A stretch of 64,000 nt of DNA from Wolfiporia cocos (GCA_029448655.1 JACCLO010000009.1:930001-994000), one strand, 5' to 3'. Counted from the stretch's first letter, positions 11,122 through 22,274 are shown. Notes: generated by a model from the letters alone, not told the origin. Translations and numbers: made by a program.

Positions 11122-12733
11122 GTACCCCCTCTTCTAGCTGCGTGTCCCCACGCCCAGCAATCACCTTGTACATGGTTTGGTTGACGTGACATGGGTGGTC
11201 TACGAATTTGGTGCAAATGTGTGGGTTGGCCAGTTGGAGGGTGTTTAGAACCGGGTAGATCCAGTATCCTTTCAACTCAGGTATAGTGGATTCTACTGGT
11301 TGTCCAACTCGTATCCCATATTGCATAACTCGTGTGCGCGGATCACAAAACCAGAAGTTTCGAGCGACAAGCTTCTTCTCGTAGGCGTAGAATGGTACGT
11401 TGCCTTTGATCAGAAGGGTGTTGTCTATGTCGTCGAATATGATGAACTCCTTCGGGTTTTCCCTAAGTCCCATTTCCTTAGTCTTTCGTTCAAAGTCCTC
11501 CCACTCTGGATCCCATTTGGTTTTAGAGTGGTCCCAGCCAGTGAGTCGGTTTCTCCACTGGTTTCCTGGGGCGGATGGTCTGGCTTCGAAGAACTTTGTG
11601 ACTAGATCTTGGAAAGGGGTCAATCCTTGCTTGCGTTCCCATGTTGTAGTCCCATCGGACCACTCGACTTCCAGCTCGACTCGCCCTCGGTCTTCTCTGG
11701 ATTCAAGGATCCGGAGAGGCCTGCAAGTGTCATTGCTTTCTGTCCTGACGTTGTGGTCCTGATTGGGGAAAGCCGGAGCATGATACGGTAGTAACAGGAC
11801 CTCGTTAAAGACGGGGTATATTCCGCGCATGTCTGCGGGGAGGTCCAATTCGTATGCTCCATGTCCGACTTTCTTTGTCACCTTGTACGGTCCGAACCTT
11901 TTGGAGTCTAGCTTCTTGGTAGGGTGGCCCATGTTGATGTTCCGGCCGTCTACCCATACCATGTCTCCTTCGGAATACGATAGTGGCGATGCCCGTTTCC
12001 TATCGTAGTATTCCTTCATGCGGAGCTTGGCTTTCTCCAGGTTCTGTGACGCACGCTTTGAGATCTCGTGCATGTGCTCGACCCAGTCCCGTGCTACCCC
12101 CTCTTCTTGCTCGAGTCCCTCTACTCCTGTGAAGGGGTGGTATCCGTGCGTAAGGTAGAAGGGGCTGTACCCCGTGCTACTATGTACATGCGTCTTGTAC
12201 GCGAAACTGGCTAGCGGAAGTAAGTCCGGCCAGTTGGTATGTGAGTCATTAATAAATAATCGTAAGTACACTTCGAGTTCCTGGTTCATTCGTTCCGTCT
12301 GCCCGTCTGTCTGCGGGTGGAATGCTGTACTGGGGTTCCCTTCTATTCCTAATCTTCGATAAACGTCCTTGATGAACTCCGCAACGAACTGTGGTCCTCT
12401 GTCGCTGAATATCTTCTTCGGCAATCCATGTAGGGTGTAGACTTTATCGATAAATATGTTGGCCCATCCTTTGGCCGTTAACTTGGTCGTTGTTGGTACA
12501 GCTACATAGTCCTTGGACTTCATATCTACTACTACAATAATGGCATCGCGACCCTTGGAGACTGGGAGTCCCGTGATCATGTCTACGGAAATGTTTTCCC
12601 AGTTGTGTGCCGGAGTGGGGTTCGGGTTGAGTGGAGCCGCGCGTTTGGATCTGTCCGGTTTGGCTGCCTGACACTTGATACATGCCTTCACGTACTGGTG
12701 GATGTCTTTTCTCATCTTTGGCCACCTGTAGTG
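11084..12733 (-). pseudogene. Integrase with GPY/F module, chromodomain and C-terminal extension
   Basis: The zinc-binding HHCC motif straddles the TGA at 12734 (CIKCQAAK downstream). Catalytic Asp, Asp and Glu are in ISVDMITG, FSDRGPQF and DGQTERMNQELE. RFGPYKV is the GPY/F module. A chromodomain-like segment follows (RILESREDRGRVELEVEWSD, TTWE), which in chromoviruses directs integration to modified histones. About 150 more residues follow with no known domain, and the frame ends inside the LTR. Confidence 0.9.
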
Positions 12734-12736
12734 TCA

Positions 12737-14416
12737 GTGTATGGCAGTGTATGTGTTTTCTGTGCCAGGGTGTCCTGCCGAAACCGTGTTGTGGAACGAA
12801 GAAATGATTTTTCCTATTAGTTCTTCGTCCCGAGGAATGATCATCCTCCCCCTCCTAAACCGCAGACCGTCCTCAGTTGTTTCCCCTGCTTCTACTCCTC
12901 CTTTTCCTTCGTAGAGAGCGGCTTCTGCCTTGACCCTTTCCTTTACTTCGTCGTAGGTTATCCCTTTGACTACAGTATAGAATGAGGATCGCAGCCTTTC
13001 TGCGCTGTCTTCGACGAATAGGTGTGGCTTCAGGACAACTTGCCCTTCGAGATGACCTTTGTCGTTGCCATGGTCACTTCTTCGGGAAAGCCCATCGGCC
13101 CTTCCGTTGGTTTTGCCGGGGATGTGCACGAGTTGTAGGTCATACTCAGCAAGTTCCGTCATCCACCGGGCTTGTCGTGGATTAATCTTCTGCGGGGTCT
13201 TAAAGTATTCTAAGTTCTTATGGTCCGTTAATACTTCTACAGGGTGTTTTGCCCCCATTACGAAATGGCGCCATTCGTCTAGGGCGCGCATGATAGCAAG
13301 TAACTCTCGATCGTATATCTTGTAGTTATGTTCTGCCGGTATCATCGTCTTACTCTGGTACACGATGGGTTTCCATACGCCTTCCTGCTTCTGCATGAGG
13401 CAGGCTCCAGTCGCAAAATCTGAAAAGTCTGCCTCGATGCGGAAGGGGTCGTCGTCGTTTGGAATCCCTAACACGGGTGCTTCGATAAAGATCTTTTTCA
13501 ATTTCTCGAAGCACTCGAGTTCCGCTGTACCCCACTGCCATTCTGTGTCTTTTGTCAGATTGATCAGTGGGCGAGCTACCGTGGAGAACTTGGGTATGAA
13601 TCTCCAGTAGAAGTTAGCGAATCCAATGAAGGATTGCACTTCTTTTTTGTTCTGAGGTGCTGGCCAATCGGCTACTGCAGCTACCTTCGCGGGGTCCATA
13701 CGGATCTGCCCGTGAGAGATTATATGCCTGAGATATTCGACTTCGCTTTTCATGAACTCGCATTTCTCTGGTTTACACGTAAGTTTGTTTTGGCGGAGGA
13801 TGAGGAGCACCTTGCGCAGAATATCTTTGTGCTCTTCCTTGTCCTCGGTGAAAACAAGGATATCATCTAAATATACAATGACTTTGCCCGTCATTATGAG
13901 ATCTCAGAAGATGTCATTCATCAAAGCTTGGAATGTGCCTGGTGCATTGCACATTCCGAAGAATATCACTAATGGCTCATAGAGCCCCCGATTAGTGATG
14001 AAGGCGGCTTTTTCCTCATCGCCTTCTTTGATTCTGACATTGGTATATCCCCAACGAATGTCCAATTTTGAGAAGTACTTAGCTCTTTTTAGCTTGTTGA
14101 GCAGCTCCGTGATCAATGGGAGCGGGTACCGATTCTTCTTGGTCATTTGGTTCAATTTCCGATAATCTTGTATGGGTCTCAGTTTCCCATCCTTCTTTTT
14201 GACGAAAAAGAATGGTGCCCCCCATGGTGACTTGGACGGCCGTATGCGTCCGGTTCGTAGCTGTTCCTCTAGAAAGTCATCTAGCGCCTCCTGCTCCCTA
14301 GGGGAGAGCGCGTAGATCTTGCCGGCGTATGGTTCGGAATTGGGCAGCAGTTCAATTGCGTGATCCCACGGTCACCGTTCGGGGAGGTTGTCGAATTCCT
14401 TTTCCTCAAACACGTC
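12737..14416 (-). pseudogene. Reverse transcriptase and RNase H region
   Basis: RT blocks are [43 protein letters not shown] and the catalytic VIVYLDDILVF (about 13855-13890). RNase H follows with IEADFSDFATGACL, IYDRELLAI and LTDHKNLEYF. The canonical D-x-R-x-G-Y block reads DIRWGY. TGA codons at 14372 and 13904 break the fingers and palm. Confidence 0.92.
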
Positions 14417-15010
14417 TCAGAAGTCGTGTAGGTACTCGGGGACTACCTCCTCAAAGGCTTTTGCTTCCGTGGTCTTTCCGGCTGCGATGGCGATCTCGGT
14501 TGCCTTTGTAGTGCGTACTCGCTCAGCGATGTCCGCTCTGCATTCTTCCCTGTTTCTAATGCATGCGTCAGCGAATATATAATAGATATGATCACCGTCC
14601 TCGATCTGCTCGTGTTCGCAGTCGCAGGTGAAGGTGATCCGGCGTTTCTTCCAGTCGATGGTTGGGTTGTGGTCTTCCAACCAATCAAAGCCGAGGAATA
14701 CGTCAGCGGAGACTAGCTCCGTGACGTGGAACTTGCGGGTCTCCAGATGCGTGTCGATCTGCATCTGAAGTTCAACGTAATGCATCATCTTGCCTGCGGC
14801 ATTGGTACTACCGTCCGCGTTGTACAGCTTGACGGGCCGGTCTAGCGGGATCTGCTCGAGTTTATGTTCCTCGACGTAGGCGCGACTGATTACTGATCCC
14901 GTAGAACCAGAATCTATCAGCGCTTTTGTGAAGAGGGCGCGTCCGTCAGGGCGGTGGAGAGTGATCGGTACTTCGATCTGCTTTCCCTGTTTTCCCGTCT
15001 GGATTACCAC
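14417..15010 (-). pseudogene. Retropepsin-type protease region
   Basis: The catalytic DSGST sits in ALIDSGSTGSVIS (about 14890-14925). The flap region and an LGFDWLEDHNPTIDW block are typical of the Ty3 protease to RT linker. It follows the dUTPase directly in frame and ends at a TGA where the RT N-terminus should begin. Confidence 0.88.
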
Positions 15011-15031
15011 TACATTTCCTCGGAGTTTCTC

Positions 15032-15400
15032 TCCGGTAGATCCAAAACCCTGTGTACCGCGCGTGGTTTCCCGAATGTTCTTGACGATTCACGTGTCGGG
15101 TGTCATGTTGCACTCGAGTATGAACTGGGCTATCCTGTCTCCATACTCAACCAAATAATCTGTTCCAGTTTGATTATTCAGTATGACTTTTAGTACCCCA
15201 GTGTAGTCCTCGTCTACTACACCGGCTTCCACGTCGACTCCCTTGAGGGCGAGTCCGGATTGTGGGGCTATTCTGCCATATACACCGTCAGGCATCCTGA
15301 TCTTGATGCCCGTGCTAACGGTGACATGCTTTCCGTTCGGTATAATGACCTCCTCCGCAGAGTGTAGGTCGTACCCCGCGGCCCCGGCGGTCTTTCGCTT
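15032..15400 (-). pseudogene. dUTPase domain between Gag and protease
   Basis: Trimeric dUTPase motifs occur in order: AGYDLHSAEE (motif 1), GRIAPQSGLALKG (motifs 2-3), GVVDEDYTG (motif 4, usually G-V-I-D-x-D-Y-R-G), GDRIAQFI, and beyond a TGA the GFGSTG of motif 5. In active enzymes the PxSG motif is normally PRSG, so Arg to Gln here may matter. The TGA at 15089 cuts motif 5 off. Such enzymes hydrolyse dUTP and limit uracil in cDNA. A Cys-rich stretch (CHSCKK) and an acidic linker lie upstream in the same frame. Confidence 0.85.
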
Positions 15401-16360
15401 GGGTGCTATCACGCGGGGGTGGTCTAAGTAAATGTCGAGCGTGACTGCCCGCTTCTTGGCACGTCTACGCCGCACTTTCTTTTCTGTCTTTTTCTTGACT
15501 GTGGGTCCTGATGCGTCTGCCATTGTCACATCAGGGTCCACAACTGGGTCTACATCCATGGGTACATAGTTTACATGGTTAATGGAGGAATTAAGCACGG
15601 TATTTTCCTCCCGCCAAGCTCCAGAGGGAGGCTCCTCTGAGGCTGTTACAAACGAATCCGACGAGCATGTTGAAGCTTCATCGTCGTCACTATGATCCCT
15701 GTCTACTGAACGTGGTACAGATATATAGTCAAATATCGGGGCCCCGGTTCCAAGCCCATAAAGTCCATCAACCAGTTCGGTCTCCTCCGTGGCAGACGCA
15801 GAGTCACTATTTACTGTTTCTTCTATTTCCAGGACTGAGAAACGGTTAGAGGAGGAGGGACATACCTGATTGAGTCCAGCTTCTTTTGTGGCCTCAGGGT
15901 TCTCCTTGGCCCAGGCTGCAACCATTCGGATGAAATCCTCCTGGCTGACTTCGCCCAGGACCTTCGGAGCATCATTCCCTGCTTCGACGGCCTGCCTTGT
16001 CCGCGCTGGTGCGGATGGACCGGCACCGGTGTTCCCTCCACTGGTAGCTGCTCTGGGCCTCCAGTTGGGTTGGTGCCATGTTGGTTTGTTGCAACCTTTG
16101 CCGGGTTGCTCTGCCTGCGTTTTCTTGCAAGAGTGGCAGATTCTCTTGAGGAGGTTGGCCTTCTCCTCCGCGGTGTATTCCTTCCACGGCGCTGGTTCCG
16201 ATGACGCTGTTGCCCGACTTTTTCCTTTGTCGAGACCCAATGACGTTCCCTTTCCGTGGCGTAGCTTTTCTTCATCGCGAAGTCGTCGCATAGCGTTGTC
16301 CGTGCGAAGGATTGCCTGTTTCCAGGATTGGTAGTCCTCCGGGATCTGGACGTTGTATCC

Positions 16361-17796
16361 TCACTGCGACTTATCGTTGACGGTGGCGGCGACGAAGGCG
16401 GAGTGTACGGCGGTGTAGATTTCTTTCGGGATGGCTGCGGTGACCCAGCGATGTACGATCTGGTTCTCCTTGTCGTATTTAGCCTCCGAAAGAAGTCTTT
16501 CCAGTTCTTGGAAGTACTCCTCGCCCTTTCCGATTGCCATGCTGAGCTTTTCCGCTGTGACCGCCGACTTCTTTTCTAGGTCGGGGTCATCGAACTTCTG
16601 GTGAAGTTCCCAGATGAAACGGAGCCAACTCATGTGCCATTGTCCGTCGCGATAATGCTCTCGCGTGAAAGCCGTTACCCAGGCATTGACCTTCGGGCCC
16701 CTGATCAGTGAGATTGCTGTGCCGATCTTTTTACTGTCGGTGAAGAGGAGGGGCCGGTTGTTGTCGATGTATACCTTTAGGCGTACTACCCACGGGATGA
16801 AGTTGTCACCCGTGAACGCTTCCGGTTCCCGCACCTTGGACTTGTACCGGGGGTCTGGCCGTGGCTCTGGGAGCATGGAGTATGCGTCCCACTGCGAGCT
16901 TGCCGGTTTCTCGGGCCGCCACATCGATGCCCATGTTCCCTGAAGAGGCGCGGCTCTCCAGGTGTTCGTGTGCACGTTTGCGGGGGGAGCCGACAGAGGG
17001 ACCGGAGCTGCTGCCATTGCCGAGTATGGTACCTGCGGGGTGATAACCGGGGGGTGTAACCTGGCAGGAAGGGATTCGTCTGCCGAGATCCGACGTTCGA
17101 TGCCGGGCGTGTCGCTGAGTTCACCAGTGGGGGAGATCCCATGTGTACGGACCTCACCCAGTTTTCGACCGGCCGGAAACGTTCTTCCGGGACCGAGGGT
17201 ACTGACCTTGCGGGGGCGGGGTGCTGCGAATGTGCTGACGCTGCGTCCCCTTCTGCCAGGGCGTCCGCTTGAAGCCGTTGAGCTTCACGCAGAAACCTGG
17301 CCCCCATCTCGGCGTTCCATACCCCGGTTTGAACCATTGTAGCCGCCACGTCTTGGCACCGGAAGCCGAAATCAGGGGTCGTCGGGTTGGGCGGGAAAGC
17401 CCACTGTAACGCGAGGGGTGAGTCGATGTGACCTAATTGGCTTCCCCCGCGTATAGTGTTTGACTGTTCCCTTGCCAGGTAAAAGGCTTAGTCTAGCCGT
17501 TCAAAACCGGGGCCTTGATCTTCCACCGATGCTCCGTGTGCGAGCGATCGGCCGGGAGTGGCTTGCCCCATTGTTTCGGTGTGAACCGGCGCGACCTCGA
17601 CTTCTGGTTGGGGAGCGTGGATGCTGTCCCTTACCGACAGAAGTGCGAAGTCTTCTGGTAGACCGTGTACCTGGTAGTTCACCCACTGCCCTGGGCGAAA
17701 CGGGTCGATCGGGTTCGAGGCCGGGGTCGGGGCGTCAAACGGGTTGTGCGCAGGCCGTGGTGCGCGGATGTAATTGATGTCGTGAGGAGCGGCCAT
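16361..17796 (-). pseudogene. gag: Gag region: N-terminal and capsid-like part
   Basis: The start is taken at 17796 (MAAPHDINYIRAP). The N-terminal 100 residues are Pro-rich. The capsid-like core has the pattern EAFTGDNFIPWVVRLKVYI and IRGPKVNAWV, typical of fungal Ty3 Gag. A TAA near 17488 and the frameshift near 17055 separate start and core. Gag forms the particle in which reverse transcription takes place. Confidence 0.8.
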
Positions 17797-18835
17797 TGTA
17801 TGTGTGTCGTGTAGTGAAATTAAAAAAGCAGTGGCCGCGACGTTCGAAGCGCTACCCGCCCACTGTGGATCAGCCTATAGCTGCGATTGGGGTGGTAGCT
17901 ACAAACTTCGGTTGTCCGCCTCTGTCAGAGTCCACTCCTTTTCGGGAGTGCGCCAAGAAACGCTAAGGGGTTTTCAGCCCAAAGCCGGCAAGAAAACTCT
18001 GCCTCTGAACCCTCGTCCAGCCCCGAAGCTAATTCGGGATACCGGGGGGACAGGAACTATCCGCCTGGGATGGGGCGTGTAAAAATTAAACGTATTTTGG
18101 CCAAGTGGTCGTATGGACAGGCTGTGTCGCGCCTCTTCAGCCGCCTGGTAGGGCGCTGGGTTGTATAGTAACGGGGGGGCGGTAATGCCCGTACGTGCCG
18201 CGGTAATGCGGGTAAATAGGTGCCCAGTGCCTCTGTAAACTGCCGTAGGGCCCCTTAACGCTTTTGATCATTATGCGTCGGGTACACGTCTACTACGGTG
18301 GGGTTGTAACCCAAAGCCTTTACGCCGCGTTGCACGACGGTGGCCCAGTAGCTTAGAGACAACGGTAGGAGTGGTCCCCTACACGCTGTTCACAAGTGGT
18401 CCCCCAGAACTCAAATCCCTTGACCCTGGGATGAGACGGGTGTGGTTTAACTAATCATGTGCCCGGATGACCGCAGTCAAACAAGGGTGAAAGAAAAGTG
18501 CACTTTGCCCCTAGTGCGCCGGGGTTGCTCTGGAATGAACTCAGAGCGGGGGTTGAGACTCGTCTTATGACACAAGCGCTATCTCAAGTAACTACTCAGG
18601 GGAATGTTTATTGCGTGGAAGCGTATTCCTGATCTGAGGCTACTCAAGGCAACAAAGGCTAAGACGAGTCTGGGGTGCTCCCTGCTCGTCTGGCTGGTAT
18701 ATATGCTATCTGACTGTTTGTACATGTTTGGCTACTGTACAGTATTACGTAAGCTAATAGTCCGTGATAACCCTATCCTAGGGGTAGAGCCGAGAGAAGA
18801 GTGTCCGGGGTCTGACTATGTCACAGATTTCTCTG

Positions 18836-18916
18836 TGGCATGCGGGCCGGTTCCACCCAGGCTCGAACACAGGGCTTTACGCCCTCCTCTCTAGCGTCCT
18901 AACCACTTCGTTACGC
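18836..18916 (-). ncRNA. tRNA-like sequence inside the LTR (also at 20565-20645)
   Basis: On the - strand the segment has an A-box-like D-arm (AAGTGGTTAGGACGC) and, about 45 bases on, a B-box-like TGTTCGAGCCT. It starts close to the LTR end and reads toward that end. It could be an internal pol III promoter or a tRNA-derived piece captured by the LTR. It does not fold as a proper tRNA. Confidence 0.5.
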
Positions 18917-19091
18917 GGTACTTAGCCAGTACGTCATGTGACCCCTAGATAAGATTGTCCCTTAGCGTTTAGATAACCGCTCCGGCCCGGCAACATTCTA
19001 GATTGCTTACCTGATACATGACGCGTACCTAGTGCGCACAGACCATGCCTTTAGGGCAAGTACCTACAAGTAGTACAGTGGTCATGTCATG

Positions 19092-19128
19092 TATATATAC
19101 GACGAACTGAGGTCTTACAACCTCAGTT
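19092..19128 (+). promoter_or_regulatory. LTR TATA box followed by covarying stem-loop (type example; also 20821-20857)
   Basis: TATATATAC at 19092-19100 is followed by a 9-bp perfect stem (AACTGAGGT paired with ACCTCAGTT) with loop CTTACA at 19105-19128. The spacing puts the hairpin at the expected RNA 5' end. The same architecture with different stems recurs in the other LTRs of the family. Confidence 0.8.
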
Positions 19129-21834
19129 CCATCAATGTGGATATTGGGCGCGTGTGCCCCAGTCTACACTCCTCTGGTCTGCTTGAGTGCACACCGTCGA
19201 CTTCACCCCTAAGCCTTGTCGACAACCTCTTTACCTCATCACTACTAGTCTGGGACTTGGTCGCGCCGACCTTATGGACGACGCCCTAGGGGGCCTCTTG
19301 TGGATGACATCAGTTGAGTAAAACTGTGTCATGTTGATGGAACTATCTTACTCCCCTCCGGTGTCGTTGGTTACGACGCTGGGCCGGAGGAGCTTCTCTA
19401 CGTCTGTAGGTGTTGACGACGGGGCGGGGCAGCGCTGTGTCCAACGACCAGCGTCCGCGCAATCGCGAGCCCCCATCCTAACCGTTGTCATGGCAACCTA
19501 GTGTGGCGGAGCACCCTCTGTCGACGGCCACTAGTACGCTGCCACCACGGATGGAATGAGAACGACCAGGGCAACCGGTACGTTAGTAGGTGAGCGCACC
19601 TTGGGGGTCCTCACACCACCCTTGGGCGCGACAGCCCGAACGCTACGCCACGTAAGTCCCTACCCCAGCGCTCTGCTGCGGGTCCTTTGGACGACGCCCA
19701 CTGCCTCCACGCTACCTGCAAAGGAGCGTGGTTAGCCCCCTGGCTCCAGTGCGTCCACGGCACCTTAAGTGGTGAGCCCACCAGCTCGCCCGCCGGACAG
19801 GCAACCCCGGACGATTGTCCACCGTCGCTGGCGATTCCGAACGTCCCTCCTAGAGCGGACGTCGCCCACCTTCACAGGTTCAACGGTGCGTCCCTGGGCA
19901 CCATCATGCGCGTATGGGCGCGCCGCCCCTGGCAACCAGTAGGAAGAAGGCCCATCCCTCTCCAGGGCCCCTACCTTCCCCTACCACGTCACCCCTTTCA
20001 GAGTCGCGACCTACGGTCTTGACATGGACCATCGCCGCCCTCCCACTGCTCTCCTTTGCAGTCGGCCGACTGATAACCGGCCCCAGACTACTCTGCTGGC
20101 AACACACTGAGTACCTCAGGACCCCCTCGCCCTCTAGGCTTGGGCTCTCAGTGCCAACCCGGATTGCCATCATATCTACGGTCATCGATGGACCTACGAT
20201 CCCCCCTACCTCGACGTGCCTAAACTAAACAGGTAGCAACCCGACCACGTCTCTTCTAGAGCCCCACCGGCTAGGCCGCATGTCCTGTCCTACCCACCAT
20301 GCTTAGAGGTACCCCCTCTCCCTAGCGGCTCTATGGCCAAACCCTCAGAGACTCCACCTCAACACGCTGCTGGCAGACGCGCGCCGCTTTCTTTCTAGGT
20401 TGACAACCCAGTATGACGACTCGTCCCCCTCCTCTTGGATGATGAAGACCTATCCTGCGCCCTTGGCGAAAGGCGCCACCTCCCCCTGGGAGCTAGGATT
20501 TTATTATAGGTTCCTCATCGGGGCGATGAGTTCTAGAGCGGACGTAATGTCACAGATTTCTCTGTGGCATGCGGGCCGGTTCCACCCAGGCTCGAACACA
20601 GGGCTTTACGCCCTCCTCTCTAGCGTCCTAACCACTTCGTTACGCAGTACTTAGCCAGTACGTCACGTGACCCCTAGATAAGATTGTCCCTTAGCGTTTA
20701 GATAACCGCTCCGGCCCGGCAACATTCTAGATTGCTTACCTGATACATGACGCGTACCTAGTGCACACAGACCATGCCTTTAGGGCAAGTACCTACAAGT
20801 AGTACAGTGGTCATGTCATGTATATATACGACGAACTGAGGTCTTACAACCTCAGTTCCATCAATGTGGATATTGGGCGCGTGTGCCCCAGTCTACACTC
20901 CTCTGGTCTGCTTGAGTGCACACCGTCGACTTCGCCCCTAAGCCTTGTCGACAACCTCTTTACCTCATCACTACTAGTCTGGGACTTGGTCGCGCCGACC
21001 TTATGGACGACGCCCTAGGGGGCCTCTTGTGGATGACACCAGTTGAGTAAAACTGTGTCAGACTAGGCACGTGTGGGGTGTTCGGGGTCCTTGCACGTGA
21101 TGCTAGGCGGGCGCTTAGATAAGATAAGGGCTGTCGTTCAGTCGTTGGCTAACTGAATGAAATCGGCTTGTGACACGCGCGGTCTCGTTGGCCCTCAAGA
21201 ATATGCAGGAATCGTCGTAGCACTGCAATCAACTAAGTTATTGACGCGTCGACTTTATCTTCGTTGTCAAGAGGCTGCAGATCAGGCGTGGACTTCGTGC
21301 TTAGTACTTACGCGTCTGCATTGTATGTACTGGCCCCCTCCTGCATACATACAACGATCTAGGTAGTTGTTTATTGTAATCCTATGATGCATATAATGCA
21401 TATATCTTTGAGTCAGTTGATGGGGTCGGCCGAAATGTTCAACGTCTGTCAATAATCGTGCAGAGGCGCCCGCTGCAGCCAATGTGGCGGTATACACGTG
21501 ATATTCGGCGCTTGGTGCTACGCAAACCTGCTGGGTAATTAACCTCAAGTCTACGACATGACGCTGCCACTCCGACCGCGATATCCTAGAGATGCGGCCA
21601 CTCTTGTTCCAGCACTTTTGCTCAAGGCGTCTATGTACTTGAGCTGCAACACAACCAGCATCATCAGATCTTATTCACATGAGTTGTCTGCTCAGATATA
21701 CGTTGAACGATACAAGCACGCTTGCTCAGAGAAGTAAACGCATTGTCACCACTCTGATATGTTGGCCGAGGTGGCGATCAGTTCAATTCTGTCGTCGAGG
21801 TAAGTCAGAAGAATTCGCTACAAGCAATATAGGC

Positions 21835-22274
21835 TCATTCACCGTCATCAGAGACAATATAGGCCTCCCCGCCCGTTCTTCTGTCAAGATCTACAGAGAA
21901 AAGAGATATTCAATTCAAATCATCTGAGATTGGGGCCATATATATACTATCAGAGACGATACGAACCTCGCCTCCGGTGCGCTTGTACAGATCTATGGAA
22001 TATGTAGTGTAACTTGAACATGTATTCAAACAGGCTCGGTACTTCAATACTCACCATCGCTTGTAATATATGCCTTGCCTCCTGTACGCTTGTATAGGGC
22101 TGTGAAAGTTCGATCAGCAGCAATTTGGAGTAAATGCATGTAGCATACTGTCATCAGTGACGTATGCCTTGCCACCAGTACGCTTGATTGTGTCCGGAAG
22201 TCGGCAGTTGGTGCGGCTACTGCCACCTTCATGAACAGAACGGCGCAGATTGTGGATACAAAAATGAACTTCAT
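21835..22274 (-). CDS. Small secreted precursor with exon-encoded Kex2-type repeat peptides
   Basis: Exons: 22274-22149, 22099-22055, 21992-21948 and 21890-21835, with GT-AG introns of 49, 62 and 57 bp. The first exon opens with a signal peptide (MKFIFVSTICAVLF, then AVAA). Each exon then carries one repeat: KRTGGKAYVTDD, KRTGGKAYITSD, KRTGGEVRIVSD and RRTGGEAYIVSD, with stop soon after. All inter-repeat introns lie at the same phase. KR/RR are Kex2 cleavage sites, so a set of 12-15-residue peptides would be released in the Golgi. The signal-peptide frame and the first repeat are out of register by one base, so there is either a missed intron, an upstream exon, or a frameshift that makes this a pseudogene. 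No modifying enzyme is nearby. Confidence 0.6.

Larger units (their letters stand above)
11084..17796 (-). pseudogene. Broken single-frame gag-pol polyprotein gene
   Basis: All pieces from 17017 down to 11084 are in the same frame, so the element once encoded one Gag-Pol protein without a frame change. The frame is broken by TGA at 16361-16363, 15089-15091, 14417-14419, 14372-14374, 13904-13906 and 12734-12736, by a TAA near 17488, and by a one-base slip in a C-run near 17050-17060. At each TGA the neighbouring family consensus allows Arg, so CGA to TGA is the simplest origin. No intact product is expected. Confidence 0.88.
18819..21060 (+). mobile_element. Non-autonomous LTR element (2242 bp) inside the Ty3 5' LTR, TSD GACTA
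   Basis: Two 513-bp LTRs (18819-19331 and 20548-21060) flank a 1216-bp interior with no coding capacity. GACTA is duplicated at 18814-18818 and 21061-21065. The LTRs differ at about five sites, all transitions, mostly at CpG. It belongs to the TGTCAC...GTGTCA family that dominates 25.8-46 kb, so this is the only copy here with both LTRs and its interior. With no gag or pol it must use proteins of another element. Size lies between TRIM and LARD classes. Confidence 0.93.
10761..21175 (-). mobile_element. Full-length Ty3/gypsy chromovirus, defective, TSD CGCGC
   Basis: Two 361-bp LTRs flank a 7.4-kb interior, and CGCGC is duplicated outside (10756-10760 and 21176-21180). The LTRs differ at two sites, both C/T. 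The interior codes on the - strand for one long Gag-Pol frame with zinc-binding and dUTPase regions, retropepsin, RT, RNase H, integrase and a chromodomain. It is broken by six TGA codons, one TAA and a frameshift. The element's own 5' LTR (the right one) is split by a later insertion at 18819-21060. A purine tract adjoins the left LTR (about 11122-11135), as expected for a - strand element. Confidence 0.95.
18568..21175 (-). repeat. 5' LTR of the Ty3/gypsy element, split by an insertion
   Basis: The LTR lies in two pieces, 18568-18818 and 21066-21175, which together make 361 bp and match the left LTR at all but two sites. The gap is a complete smaller LTR element plus the duplicated GACTA. 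Just inside the LTR (18540-18567) is a segment resembling a tRNA T-arm, which could mark the primer site. Confidence 0.93.
10418..21550. repeat. 57-bp inverted arms flanking the Ty3 insertion, remnant of a TIR element
   Basis: Bases 10418-10474 and 21494-21550 are inverted copies differing at about three positions (both read ACTTGAGGTTAATTACCC inward), with weaker similarity for another 30-40 bp. Removing the retrotransposon leaves a unit of about 715 bp bounded by these arms. It is therefore probably an older, non-autonomous TIR element that served as landing site. No clear duplication flanks the arms. Confidence 0.55.

Noticed and set aside
12734..16363. TGA recoding (selenocysteine or altered code) in gag-pol
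   Set aside because: Host genes here use TGA as a normal stop, the six TGAs fit CGA decay, and a TAA plus a frameshift also break the frame.
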